DNA of 64,000 nt, from the NCBI RefSeq assembly GCF_900109705.1, contig NZ_FOAI01000001.1, positions 372,001 through 436,000 on the forward strand, given 5' to 3'. Below the pieces are notes generated by a model that worked only from the letters and a program-made list of their open reading frames with translations, was not told the DNA's origin and ran no database searches. Both the position numbers and the translations under genes were made by a program. This DNA comes from Roseivivax marinus (GTDB lineage Bacteria > Pseudomonadota > Alphaproteobacteria > Rhodobacterales > Rhodobacteraceae). This document shows positions 52,492 to 61,041 of the stretch, piece after piece. Each line of letters opens with the position of its first letter. Position 1 is the stretch's first letter.

Positions 52492-54996
52492 TCATTCCTC
52501 GCCGGCGTCGGGGCCGAGATCGGCGTCCGGCGGGGCGTCCTCGGTGGGCGTGCGGCCGGTGGTAGAGCCGCTGTCCGAAGCCCGGGCCGCCTTGCGTTCC
52601 TCCTCGCGCTCTTCCTGGCGATTGACGTCGCGCAGGCGCAGCACCTGGGTCGAGCCCGACTTGTCCTCGCCGAAGAACAGCGTTTGATGCGGGAACGGGA
52701 TCTCGATGCCGCGCTCGTCGAAGAGCTTCTTGAGGATTTCGTTGAACGCGCGGCCGACGCCCCATTGGCTGCCCGGCTTGGTCTTGATCCGCGTGCGCAG
52801 GACCACCGCACTGTCGCCGAGGCTGTTGACGCCGAACCATTCCATGTCGCCGATGATCGGCTCGCCGGCCTCGGAGGCGCGCAGTTCGTCGAAGGCGTCG
52901 TGCATGGCCTGCTTCGCCTCGTCGATGTCCTCGCGGTAGGCGATGCCCATGTCGGTGACGGTGTAGGCGAACTCGCGCATGTAGTTCGACACCATGTCGA
53001 GCGAGGAGAACGGGATGATGTGGTAGGTGCCGTCCAGCGCCCGCAGGCTGACCGAGCGGATCGTCAGCTTCTCGACGGTGCCGGTGGTGCCGCCCACGGT
53101 CACCACGTCGCCCACGTTCATCGCGTTCTCGAGCTGGATGAACACGCCGGTGATGATGTCCTGAACCAGCTTCTGCGCACCGAAACCGATGGCGAGGCCG
53201 AGGACACCGGCGGAGGCCAGCAGCGGCCCGATGTTGATGCCGATCTCCGACAGCGCGAACATCAGCGTCAGGATGATCAGCACGATGGTCGCCGCGTTGC
53301 GGAAGAGCGACAGCAGCGTCGTCTCGCGCGAGCTGGGCGGTTTGCCGATCTCGGCGCTGAGGCGGTAATCGACCCACGAGTTCAGCGCGAGCCACAGCCC
53401 CGCCGCGACGATCAGGATCAGCGCGACGGACACCACGGCGCCCGAGAAATTCAGACCGCGGTCCGAGGACAGCCAGTCGGCGACGCCCAGAAGGCCGATG
53501 ACGTTGATCGTGTAGATCGCCACGGCGAGCGTCACGAGGATCCGCAGGATCAGCAGGATTTTCGGCACGACGCTGTTCAGCCGGTGCTGAAGCAGGGGCA
53601 TCTTGCGGTTCAGCTCGTCCGGCAGCCGGATGCCGTTCTTGGCGGCGCGCCCGAACGCGCCGACGATCATCGAGCCGATCAGCACCGCGAGCGCGATCTT
53701 GCCCGACGCCAGCAGGGTCGAGAACACGACGTCGGCGGGCCGCGTCATGATGATGACGAACATGACCGCGAGGTACGCCAGCATGAACCAGTGCCACAGC
53801 CGGATGAGCGAGCCGAGAACGCCCGAGGGCTTCATCCGGTCGGGGCGCTCGTCCGGAGTGTCGGTGTTCTCGGTCTCGTCGTGGAACTTGTTCATCGCGA
53901 GACGCCGCGCCAGCCAGTCCGCGACCGGGTTGCGGTAGCGCACGACCGCAACGAAGAGATAGAGCAGCACCAGAAGCGACAGCACCGCCGATACGCCGAG
54001 GCCGGCCGCGAAGGAGACGTTGCGGTTCACGATTGGGACGATCAGAAGCTGGCCGTAACCCAGCACGCTGACCACCACGTTCAGGATGCGGTAGAGCGTC
54101 TTTGCCCCCGCATCGCTCACGTTCACGAGCCGGAGGCCGCCCGACGCCGGAGCGATGATCATCCGGATCGCGACCTTCACCAGCTCCACGATCAGGAACG
54201 CATTGAGGTACAGCGCCTGACGGAAGCCGATCTGCCCGTAATCCCCCACAAGCAGGAGCGTGATCGCATAGCCGATGGCCCACGCCAGAACGACCACCAC
54301 GATGTCCATCAGCGCCGAGCCGATGTAGAGCAGCACGGTGCGGACGATGCTGGCTTCTTCTGCGCGCGCGCCCATACGGCGGAAGATCGGCACGAAGGTC
54401 AGCCGCAGGCCGAGATAGACCGCGACCGTGATCGCGATTATGATGAAGAGGTTGCCGAAGGCGTCGACCAGAACGCCCAGCTCGTCGCCGCCCAGCCCGC
54501 TGAACACGTTGTTCGAAGAGTCGAAGGAGCGCAGAACCGCGTTCACCTGGTCGAGAATGTTCTCGCCGACGCTCGATGTGAACTCGGCGATGCGACCACC
54601 CAGCGACTGCCGTGGTTCCGTGGACAGAACGCCTTCATCGCCGGAGCCCTCGCCGGCCGAAGCACCCTCACCGCCCTCTTCGCCGGATGCGCCTTCGCCG
54701 GACTGGTCGAGCGCGGATTCGAGTTGGGTCACCAGCTCCTGCCGCGCTTCCTCGTTCTGCAGGACTTCGAGAAGACTCTGGAGCGCGAGCGCGGTGTCCA
54801 CGCTGCCCTCTCCGGTGCCGCCGTCGCCCGATCCACCGTCTCCGGACCCGCCGCCGGATTGCTCCGAAGCCGCCGCGCCGCCTGCGCCCTGGGCGTGAAC
54901 ACTGCCCAAGGGAACGAGGGCTGCCGTCACGGCGAGGAGGAAGGCTGCAAAGAGGGCGAGCCAGCTCGAGGGAAGCCAGCGGAATCCGTGCGTCAT
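52492..54996 (-). CDS. MscS-family mechanosensitive channel, large type
   Basis: An 834-residue membrane protein. Signal peptide (LAVTAALVPLGSVHA), then an acidic Gly/Ser-rich periplasmic stretch, about 10 membrane helices, and the MscS core: ASAGVLGLAIGFGAQKLVQD (pore helix) then the beta domain FIQLENAMNVGDVVTVGG and SSLDMVSNYMREF. The last 50 residues are charged and disordered. Releases solutes on osmotic downshock, which fits an ectoine producer. ATG 54996 follows AGGTGG at 5 bases; a GTG 3 codons earlier lies inside that site. Confidence 0.92.
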   Translation of the reverse strand: MTHGFRWLPSSWLALFAAFLLAVTAALVPLGSVHAQGAGGAAASEQSGGGSGDGGSGDGGTGEGSVDTALALQSLLEVLQNEEARQELVTQLESALDQSGEGASGEEGGEGASAGEGSGDEGVLSTEPRQSLGGRIAEFTSSVGENILDQVNAVLRSFDSSNNVFSGLGGDELGVLVDAFGNLFIIIAITVAVYLGLRLTFVPIFRRMGARAEEASIVRTVLLYIGSALMDIVVVVLAWAIGYAITLLLVGDYGQIGFRQALYLNAFLIVELVKVAIRMIIAPASGGLRLVNVSDAGAKTLYRILNVVVSVLGYGQLLIVPIVNRNVSFAAGLGVSAVLSLLVLLYLFVAVVRYRNPVADWLARRLAMNKFHDETENTDTPDERPDRMKPSGVLGSLIRLWHWFMLAYLAVMFVIIMTRPADVVFSTLLASGKIALAVLIGSMIVGAFGRAAKNGIRLPDELNRKMPLLQHRLNSVVPKILLILRILVTLAVAIYTINVIGLLGVADWLSSDRGLNFSGAVVSVALILIVAAGLWLALNSWVDYRLSAEIGKPPSSRETTLLSLFRNAATIVLIILTLMFALSEIGINIGPLLASAGVLGLAIGFGAQKLVQDIITGVFIQLENAMNVGDVVTVGGTTGTVEKLTIRSVSLRALDGTYHIIPFSSLDMVSNYMREFAYTVTDMGIAYREDIDEAKQAMHDAFDELRASEAGEPIIGDMEWFGVNSLGDSAVVLRTRIKTKPGSQWGVGRAFNEILKKLFDERGIEIPFPHQTLFFGEDKSGSTQVLRLRDVNRQEEREEERKAARASDSGSTTGRTPTEDAPPDADLGPDAGEE

Positions 54997-55158
54997 CGTG
55001 TCCACCTAATCTGCGTCGCGCGGATACCTAGCGGACCGCCATGTGAGTGCAAGCAGGCCCCGACCCTGCACGAATCGCCGCCGCGCCTATCGGCGGGCGA
55101 CCACCTGTCGCGCCTGGGTCGTATTGTCAGGAACGAAGGAAGAACTTATTAAGAACGC

Positions 55159-56391
55159 ATGGTGAAGCGCACTCTTTCCGAGAAGCTCTCGATTCTCTCC
55201 GATGCGGCCAAGTATGACGCCTCCTGCGCGTCGTCGGGCGGCGAGCGCCGGGATTCGCGCGATGGCAAGGGGCTTGGCTCGGCCGGCGGGTCGGGCATCT
55301 GTCACGCCTACGCGCCGGACGGGCGATGCATTTCGCTTCTGAAGATCCTGATGACGAACTTCTGCATCTACGATTGTGCCTACTGCATCAACCGGGCCTC
55401 CAGCCGCGTCGAGCGCGCCCGCTTCTCGGTGGAGGAGGTCGTGTCGCTGACGGTGGAATTCTACCGGCGCAACTACATCGAGGGGCTGTTCCTGTCCTCG
55501 GGCATCATCCGCTCGCCCGACGACACCATGGCCGACATGGTCCGGATCGCCCGCACCCTGCGCGAGCAGGAGGGCTTCCGCGGCTATATCCACCTCAAGA
55601 CGATCCCCTCGGCCAGCCAGGAGCTGCTGGACGAGGCCGGGCGCTGGGCGGACCGGCTGTCGATCAATATCGAGATGCCGACGGAGCAATCCTTGTCCCG
55701 GTTCGCGCCCGAGAAGTCCGCCAAGGGCATCCGCAAGTCGATGGCCGACGTGCGGCTGCGCCGCGAAGCCTCGCGCGAGGGCCCGACCTTCCGCGGCAAG
55801 CGCCCGGCCAAGTTCGCTCCGGCGGGGCAGTCCACGCAGGTGATCGTGGGCGCGGACGGGGCGGACGACCGCACCATCCTGACGCAATCCTCGTCGCTCT
55901 ATGCCAGTTACGGGCTGAGCCGCGTCTACTACTCGGCGTTCTCGCCCATTCCCGACCCCGCCAAGGCGCTGCCGCTCAAGGCGCCGCCGCTGGTGCGGGA
56001 GCATCGGCTCTACCAGGCGGACTGGCTCCTGCGCTTCTACGGTTTCGGGGTGGAAGAGATCGGCGGTCGGAGCGGAATGCTGGACCTCGAGATCGACCCC
56101 AAGACCGCGTGGGCACTGGAGCACCGAGAGCGATTTCCCGTGGACGTGAACCGCGCCAGCCGCGAGGACCTGCTGCGCGTGCCGGGCTTCGGCACAAAGA
56201 CGGTGGGCCGCATCCTTGCCGCACGGCGCAGGGGCCTCGTGCGGTATGAGCACCTCAAGGCCATGGGGGCGGTGCTGAAGAACGCCAAGCCGTTCATCAT
56301 CGCCGGTGGCTGGTCGCCGCGGGGCATGCTGGAGGCGGAGGCGCTGCGCGCGCGGTTCGCCCCGCAGCCAGAGCAGATGGCGCTGTTCTGA
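55159..56391 (+). CDS. Putative DNA modification/repair radical SAM protein
   Basis: A 410-residue radical SAM enzyme. The cluster motif is NFCIYDCAYCINR (CxxxCxxC). The C-terminus has a helix-hairpin-helix DNA-binding element (DLLRVPGFGTKTVGRILAAR). This is the TIGR03916-type protein, which always pairs with a DUF4130 / UdgX-type protein. Its substrate is unknown; nucleic-acid repair is suggested by the helix-hairpin-helix and its partner. One base separates its stop from the partner's ATG. Confidence 0.9.
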   Translation: MVKRTLSEKLSILSDAAKYDASCASSGGERRDSRDGKGLGSAGGSGICHAYAPDGRCISLLKILMTNFCIYDCAYCINRASSRVERARFSVEEVVSLTVEFYRRNYIEGLFLSSGIIRSPDDTMADMVRIARTLREQEGFRGYIHLKTIPSASQELLDEAGRWADRLSINIEMPTEQSLSRFAPEKSAKGIRKSMADVRLRREASREGPTFRGKRPAKFAPAGQSTQVIVGADGADDRTILTQSSSLYASYGLSRVYYSAFSPIPDPAKALPLKAPPLVREHRLYQADWLLRFYGFGVEEIGGRSGMLDLEIDPKTAWALEHRERFPVDVNRASREDLLRVPGFGTKTVGRILAARRRGLVRYEHLKAMGAVLKNAKPFIIAGGWSPRGMLEAEALRARFAPQPEQMALF

Positions 56392-56392
56392 G

Positions 56393-57883
56393 ATGCGGCA
56401 GGTTATCCTTCCCCGCGTGCACACGGTGGCCGCATGGCGCCGCGAGGCGCGCGCGCTGGCGGCCGAGGGCGTGCCGGCCGAGGACGTGATCTGGTCGGTG
56501 GGGGAGGCGCCGCGAGACCTGTTCGCCGGGGCGTCCGGCGGCGGGGGGCGGACCGGGGCTCTGCCCCGGACCCCGGAGTATTTGGCGCGAGAAGAAGGTG
56601 CGGGCGATCGCTTGAGGGTGTCGCGCAAGGCGCTCGACAGTATCGAGAGCGCGCTGTGCCATTCGGACCCCGAGCGGTTCGGGCGGGGCTACCGCCTCGT
56701 GCTGCGGCTGTCGGCGGGGGCGGTGACGTGGGGCGACCGGGCGGACCGCGACGTGCGCGCTGTGCTCGAACACGCCATGGCCATCGGGCGCGACATCCAC
56801 AAGATGCATGCCTTCGTGCGGTTCCGGGAGGTGCCCGCGGACGGGCCGCGCCGCGCTTTCGCCGCCTGGTTCGAGCCAGAGCACAACTGCGTCGAACGCG
56901 GCACACCGTTCTTCGCCAAGCGCTTCGGTGACATGGACTGGGTGATCGCGACGCCTTCCGTCACGGCCCGGTTCGAGGGCGGGCGGCTGAGCTTCGAGGA
57001 AACGGTATCGCAGCAGCGCCCGCCGGAGGACGCGACCGAGGACCTGTGGCGGACCTACTACGCGTCGATCTTCAATCCGGCCCGGGTGATGGTGAAGGCC
57101 ATGTGCGCCGAGATGCCGAAGAAGTACTGGAAGAACCTGCCGGAGGCGGAGCTGATCCCCGGCCTTGTCCGTGACGCCGAGGCGCGGGTGCGCGAGATGG
57201 CCGAGACCGCGCCGGCGTCGATGCCGGATCGGCGCACCGAATCGCTGCGCGAAACGACGCGGGCGCTGCTGGCCGAGGCGGAACCGCAGGACGCGCTGGG
57301 TCGGCTGAACCGGCAGATCGGTGCCTGTGCGCGCTGCGGGATTTGCGCGCAGGCCACCGGCGCGGTTCCGGGAGAGGGGCCCGCCGATGCCGCGCTCATG
57401 GCGGTGGGCGAGCAGCCGGGCGACCGGGAGGACCTCGCGGGGCGGCCCTTCGTGGGCCCGGCGGGTCAGGTGTTCGACCGCGAGGCGCAGGCCGCGGGGC
57501 TCGATCGCGCGGCGGTCTACGTCACCAACGCGGTCAAGGGCTTCAAGTTCGCGCCGCGTGGCAAGCGGCGCATCCACCAGCGTCCGGACGCGGGCGAGGT
57601 AGCCCACTGCCGGTGGTGGCTCGACCTGGAGCGGCAGCTGGTGCGGCCGAAGCTGATCCTCGGCATGGGCGCGACCGCGGCGGAGGCGCTGACCGGCTCG
57701 GGGCGCGACATCGGTCGGCGCCGCGGTCGGATCGAGGAGGCCTCGGACGGCACGCCGGTGCTGTTGACGGTCCATCCGTCCTACCTCTTGCGGCTGCCGG
57801 ACCGGGCACGGGCCGAGGCCGAGACCGAGCGCTTCCGCGGCGATCTCGCCGCCGCGGCGCGGATCGCCGACAGCCTGGCTTGA
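56393..57883 (+). CDS. DUF4130-UdgX fusion, uracil-DNA binding protein
   Basis: A 496-residue fusion. Residues 1 to about 270 are the DUF4130 (SAM-partner) domain, with a HAFVRFRE block. From about 300 a UdgX-type Fe-S uracil-DNA glycosylase: cluster cysteines in GACARCGICAQ, GEQPGDREDLAGRPFVGPAG (motif A region), KRRIHQRP with His395, the residue that in UdgX becomes covalently bound to the abasic DNA, and LTVHPSYLLRL (motif B). Probable uracil sensing and covalent capture in DNA repair. Residues about 49-71 are encoded by an in-frame dispersed repeat and do not resemble the domain. Confidence 0.9.
   Translation: MRQVILPRVHTVAAWRREARALAAEGVPAEDVIWSVGEAPRDLFAGASGGGGRTGALPRTPEYLAREEGAGDRLRVSRKALDSIESALCHSDPERFGRGYRLVLRLSAGAVTWGDRADRDVRAVLEHAMAIGRDIHKMHAFVRFREVPADGPRRAFAAWFEPEHNCVERGTPFFAKRFGDMDWVIATPSVTARFEGGRLSFEETVSQQRPPEDATEDLWRTYYASIFNPARVMVKAMCAEMPKKYWKNLPEAELIPGLVRDAEARVREMAETAPASMPDRRTESLRETTRALLAEAEPQDALGRLNRQIGACARCGICAQATGAVPGEGPADAALMAVGEQPGDREDLAGRPFVGPAGQVFDREAQAAGLDRAAVYVTNAVKGFKFAPRGKRRIHQRPDAGEVAHCRWWLDLERQLVRPKLILGMGATAAEALTGSGRDIGRRRGRIEEASDGTPVLLTVHPSYLLRLPDRARAEAETERFRGDLAAAARIADSLA
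56551..56598 (+). repeat. Dispersed GGAGTATTT repeat, copy D, inside a coding sequence
   Basis: Hairpin CCGGGGC-TCT-GCCCCGG (56553-56569), then ACCCCGGAGTATTTG, then GCGCGAGAAGAAGG. It lies in the DUF4130-UdgX fusion gene and keeps the frame open, adding GRTGALPRTPEYLAREEG to the protein. All three parts of the consensus are present. Confidence 0.82.
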
Positions 57884-57965
57884 CCTAGGTTTGCGATTCG
57901 CGGGCGGGCATGGCAGCCCGGACGCCATTCCGACGACTCCGCGACCCGTCCGAAAGGCCCGAGAC

Positions 57966-58424
57966 ATGTCAGACCTTACCATCCGGAAGAACGCGCCGTT
58001 CGAGCTGATCACGCTCGGCGAGATGCTGACCGACGAAGACGAGATGAAGCTCGTGAATCCCAACGCCAAGTTTCCCTTCGATCCGCAGGAATGGGCCGAG
58101 AAATGGCTGAACGAGCCTGACGATGCCTCGTTCTACATCCTCGACGAGACCGGGCAGCCGGTGGGCTTCTTCGCGCTGCGGGTGGGCGTGGGGCCGGAGG
58201 TGCGTCACCTCACCTACGTCTTCGTCGCGCCCGAGGCGCGGGGCGGGGCCGGTGCGCAGATGGCGGCGCTGGTGGAACAGGCGGCGCGCCAGTTGGAGGC
58301 ACTGACCCTGACCCTGAAGGTCGAGACCGACAACGAGCCGGCGCACAACGCCTACCTTTCGGCGGGATACGAGGAACTGTCGCGGCGCAATGGAATGGCC
58401 ACCATGCGTCGCGATCTTGGTTGA
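57966..58424 (+). CDS. GNAT-family N-acetyltransferase
   Basis: A 152-residue GNAT. The acetyl-CoA loop is VFVAPEARGGAGAQMAALVE (Q/RxxGxG/A form) and the C-terminal VETDNEPAHNAYLSAGYEE is the usual last helix and strand. Substrate unknown. It begins 83 bases after the UdgX fusion, same strand, and might share its transcript. ATG 57966 gives the compact start MSDLTIRKNAPFEL. Confidence 0.85.
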   Translation: MSDLTIRKNAPFELITLGEMLTDEDEMKLVNPNAKFPFDPQEWAEKWLNEPDDASFYILDETGQPVGFFALRVGVGPEVRHLTYVFVAPEARGGAGAQMAALVEQAARQLEALTLTLKVETDNEPAHNAYLSAGYEELSRRNGMATMRRDLG

Positions 58425-58441
58425 CGGGGCCGTCGCGCACG

Positions 58442-58469
58442 AAAAAGGGCCGCCCGGAAGGACGGCCCT
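58442..58469 (-). terminator. Terminator after the exported PRC-barrel-like gene
   Basis: AGGGCCG pairs with CGGCCCT across 10 bases; read leftward it is followed by TTTTC. It lies 22 bases past the stop of the minus-strand gene at 58491. Confidence 0.75.
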
Positions 58470-58490
58470 GATCCCGTGATCCAACCGGGA

Positions 58491-58979
58491 TCAGTTGCGC
58501 GCGGTGGTCTCGGTCGGACCGGTCTCGATCGCCGCGGCGAACTGGTCACGCGACATGTCGAGCATCAGGCCTTCTTCACCGGCCATGAGCGAGCGCACCT
58601 GCACGGCCACGCGCTCGACGCCATCACGCGCGATCTGGTTCTCCATCTCGCCGTCGAGGTCGATCAGCACGCGGTCGCCGTCGAGGTCGGTGCGGTAGAT
58701 GGTGCCGACGATCTCGCCATCGGAGGAGCGCACGATGGCGTCCTCGGTCACGGCGGCGTCGATCTGTGCGGCTGCGTTGCTCGCCGCGCCATAGGTCTCT
58801 TCGGCACCTTCGACGACCGCGCCTGCGGCGGCCTGACCGGTGTCGACGATTTCCTGGCCGGCATCGGCGGCCTGACCGGTCACGGTCATGTCGTCGTCGG
58901 GCGTCTGCATGGTTTGCGCGCCGGCGGCGCCTGCCAGGACGAGTGCGGCTGCGGTGGTGCTGAGGATGCGCGTCTTCAT
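58491..58979 (-). CDS. Exported protein with PRC-barrel-like domain
   Basis: A 162-residue protein with a signal peptide (ILSTTAAALVLAGAAGA-QT). An acidic, Ala-rich linker (residues 25-85) leads to a PRC-barrel-like segment: DAIVRSSDGEIVGTIYRTDLDGDRVLIDLDG. Probably periplasmic and involved in protein interaction; no enzyme motif. GGAGG lies before the ATG. Confidence 0.72.
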   Translation of the reverse strand: MKTRILSTTAAALVLAGAAGAQTMQTPDDDMTVTGQAADAGQEIVDTGQAAAGAVVEGAEETYGAASNAAAQIDAAVTEDAIVRSSDGEIVGTIYRTDLDGDRVLIDLDGEMENQIARDGVERVAVQVRSLMAGEEGLMLDMSRDQFAAAIETGPTETTARN

Positions 58980-59141
58980 GATGGCCTCCTTGGTCTTTTC
59001 CGTCGTCGTAAATCGTGCCCCTCGGGGCGGTTCACGGCCATAACGCCGACCCCGGGGGTGGGTGTTCCAAGATGGTGTCGGGGAAGGGGACGGCGGTGGC
59101 GAGACCCTGCCGACGCGCGCGGTGCGCCACCCGAACAGAAC

Positions 59142-59170
59142 AAAAAAAGGGCCCGCGCGAGGCGGGCCCT
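59142..59170 (-). terminator. Terminator of the ectoine operon
   Basis: AGGGCCCGC pairs with GCGGGCCCT over a 5-base loop and, on the minus strand, is followed by seven T. It lies 24 bases after the aspartate kinase stop. Confidence 0.92.
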
Positions 59171-59193
59171 AGTCTGTCAGGTCGGTTCAGACC

Positions 59194-60624
59194 CTATGCC
59201 ACCAACTTCGGGCTGGCATTCCCTTTGCCCATGAACTGGTCATGGAGCGTTTTCACGCATTTGTCGCGATCGTCGCGGTGGACGACGAACTGGGCGTCCA
59301 CGGTGCGCGTCGTCTGGTGCGCCGAGATGACGTCGATCCCCTCCTCGCGGAGGCATCCGAGGCCACGTTCGAGCACGTGCAGGCCGCGCAGGTCGCGGCC
59401 GATCACGGACACGATGGCGGTCTGGCGCACGTCGACCTCGGAGCTCGGATAGATCTCGGTCAGTTCCGACTGCACCTGCCGCATCGAGTCGAGGGGCGCG
59501 TCCACGTAATGCGTGATCGTGTTCGCGTTCGACGTCTTGGACACGATCCGAAGGCTGTGGCGCGTCAGGATGTCGAGGGTCTTGGCGTCGTAGCCCTTCA
59601 CCCCGACCATGTCCTGCTCGAACAGTTCGAGCGCGAAGACATCGAGACCGCAGACGATCTCGGCGACGCCCTTCTCGGCTTCCTGATCGTCGATCAGCGT
59701 GCCGGGGTCCTCGGGCTCGAACGCGTTGGTCACACGCAACGGCACCTCGGTCTGGCGCAGCGCCTTGGCCGCAGTCGGATGGATCGCCTCCATCCCCATG
59801 TTCGACAGCTGGTCGGCCACGTCGTAGTTGGTGTGACCCAGCTTGCGGACGTTGTCTTCGCCCACGAGCTTGGGATCCGCCGAGCTGAGATGAAATTCCT
59901 TGTGGATGATCGCCTCGCGCGCCTTCGTGCTCGCGGCGATCTGGCTGAACGTGACCTCGGAATATCCACGGTCGAACTTGTTCATCAGACCTTCGGCACA
60001 TTGCGCGTAGCCGGTGACGATCGGCATCTCGGTGGCGAAGTCCACGCTGTCGAGGCCGTCGGCGATGCGCTCGTCGAGCGTCATCACTCGGTCGTCGCGC
60101 CAGCCCGACAGGTCCACGAAACGCGCGTTGACGCCGTGCCGCTTGAGCAGGAGCGCAGTCACGAAGGCTGAATGCGCCTCGCCCAGGCCCGACAGCAGTT
60201 CACGCGTCTCGGCCATGTGGGTCGACAGGCGGAAGTGCCCGTAGCTGCACAGGCGGTGCAGGTCGATCAGGCAGTTGCGCGCGCCCTCGATCCGGTCCCG
60301 GACGAAGTCGTCGGCTTCCTGACGGTCGCCCTTGTGCTCGAGCAGCTTCTCGTGGGCTTCCCGCATGGCGCGGTCGACGCGGTTCAGCGCGCCCATCCAG
60401 CCATGTTCCTGGGTCTCGTTGGCGAACTCGGCATAGACGCCGGCCTCGCCGCTCTTCTTGTGTTCGAGCAGGAGGTTCGTGATCCCGCCGAAGGCGGAAA
60501 CCACGAAAATCCGGTCGTACTTGGGGTTCGAGACCTTGAAGAGGGGATCGAGAAGTTCGTCGAGGCGGGACATAGTCGTCCCGCCAATCTTCTCGACGGT
60601 ATGGTTCTTCAGTTCGGTGCTCAT
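59194..60624 (-). CDS. ask_ect: Ectoine-operon aspartate kinase
   Basis: A 476-residue aspartokinase (EVE KIGGTTMSRLDELL start, FVVSAFGGITNLLL). It carries two ACT-like regulatory segments near the C-terminus (IVSVIGRDLRGLHVLERGLG). This is the specialised Ask_Ect isoform that feeds aspartyl phosphate to ectoine synthesis and is usually relaxed to feedback inhibition. Last gene of ectABC-ask_ect, 18 bases after ectC. Confidence 0.94.
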   Translation of the reverse strand: MSTELKNHTVEKIGGTTMSRLDELLDPLFKVSNPKYDRIFVVSAFGGITNLLLEHKKSGEAGVYAEFANETQEHGWMGALNRVDRAMREAHEKLLEHKGDRQEADDFVRDRIEGARNCLIDLHRLCSYGHFRLSTHMAETRELLSGLGEAHSAFVTALLLKRHGVNARFVDLSGWRDDRVMTLDERIADGLDSVDFATEMPIVTGYAQCAEGLMNKFDRGYSEVTFSQIAASTKAREAIIHKEFHLSSADPKLVGEDNVRKLGHTNYDVADQLSNMGMEAIHPTAAKALRQTEVPLRVTNAFEPEDPGTLIDDQEAEKGVAEIVCGLDVFALELFEQDMVGVKGYDAKTLDILTRHSLRIVSKTSNANTITHYVDAPLDSMRQVQSELTEIYPSSEVDVRQTAIVSVIGRDLRGLHVLERGLGCLREEGIDVISAHQTTRTVDAQFVVHRDDRDKCVKTLHDQFMGKGNASPKLVA

Positions 60625-60642
60625 ATGGTCCTCGCGGGTCGC

Positions 60643-61035
60643 TTAGGCCGCCTCGTCGGGGGCAGCATAGGAGCCGTCTTCACGGTGCACTTCCTTGCCG
60701 GTGACCGGCGGGTTGAAGCAGCACGCCATGACCAGCTCTTCCTCGGCGCGCACGGTGTGCTTGTCGTGCTGGTCGAGGGCATACATCACGCCCGGCTTGA
60801 TCTCGTGGGTCTCGCCGGTGCCGAGGTCGGTGATCGAACCCTTCCCCGAGATGCAGTAGACGCTCTCGAAGTGGTTCTTGTAGTGGAACGTGTGCTCCGA
60901 CCCGGCCTTCAGGTACGTGATGTGGAAGGAGAACCCCATCTGGTCGTCTGCGAGTAGCATCCGGACCGAGGTCCACTCGGCATCGGACACCGCGCGATCG
61001 GAGTTTTTCAGCTGGTTTTCGTCACGAACGATCAT
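60643..61035 (-). CDS. ectC: Ectoine synthase
   Basis: A 130-residue cupin that cyclises N-gamma-acetyl-diaminobutyrate to ectoine. Start [20 protein letters not shown]; metal-site motifs [20 protein letters not shown] and [15 protein letters not shown]. Full length. Seven bases lie between it and ectB. Confidence 0.97.
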   Translation of the reverse strand: MIVRDENQLKNSDRAVSDAEWTSVRMLLADDQMGFSFHITYLKAGSEHTFHYKNHFESVYCISGKGSITDLGTGETHEIKPGVMYALDQHDKHTVRAEEELVMACCFNPPVTGKEVHREDGSYAAPDEAA

Positions 61036-61041
61036 TGTCTC

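Noticed and set aside
52483-55152. 889-codon plus-strand frame opposite the MscS gene
   Set aside because: Composition (His/Asp/Arg repeats) is that of an antisense frame; the MscS channel is clear on the other strand.
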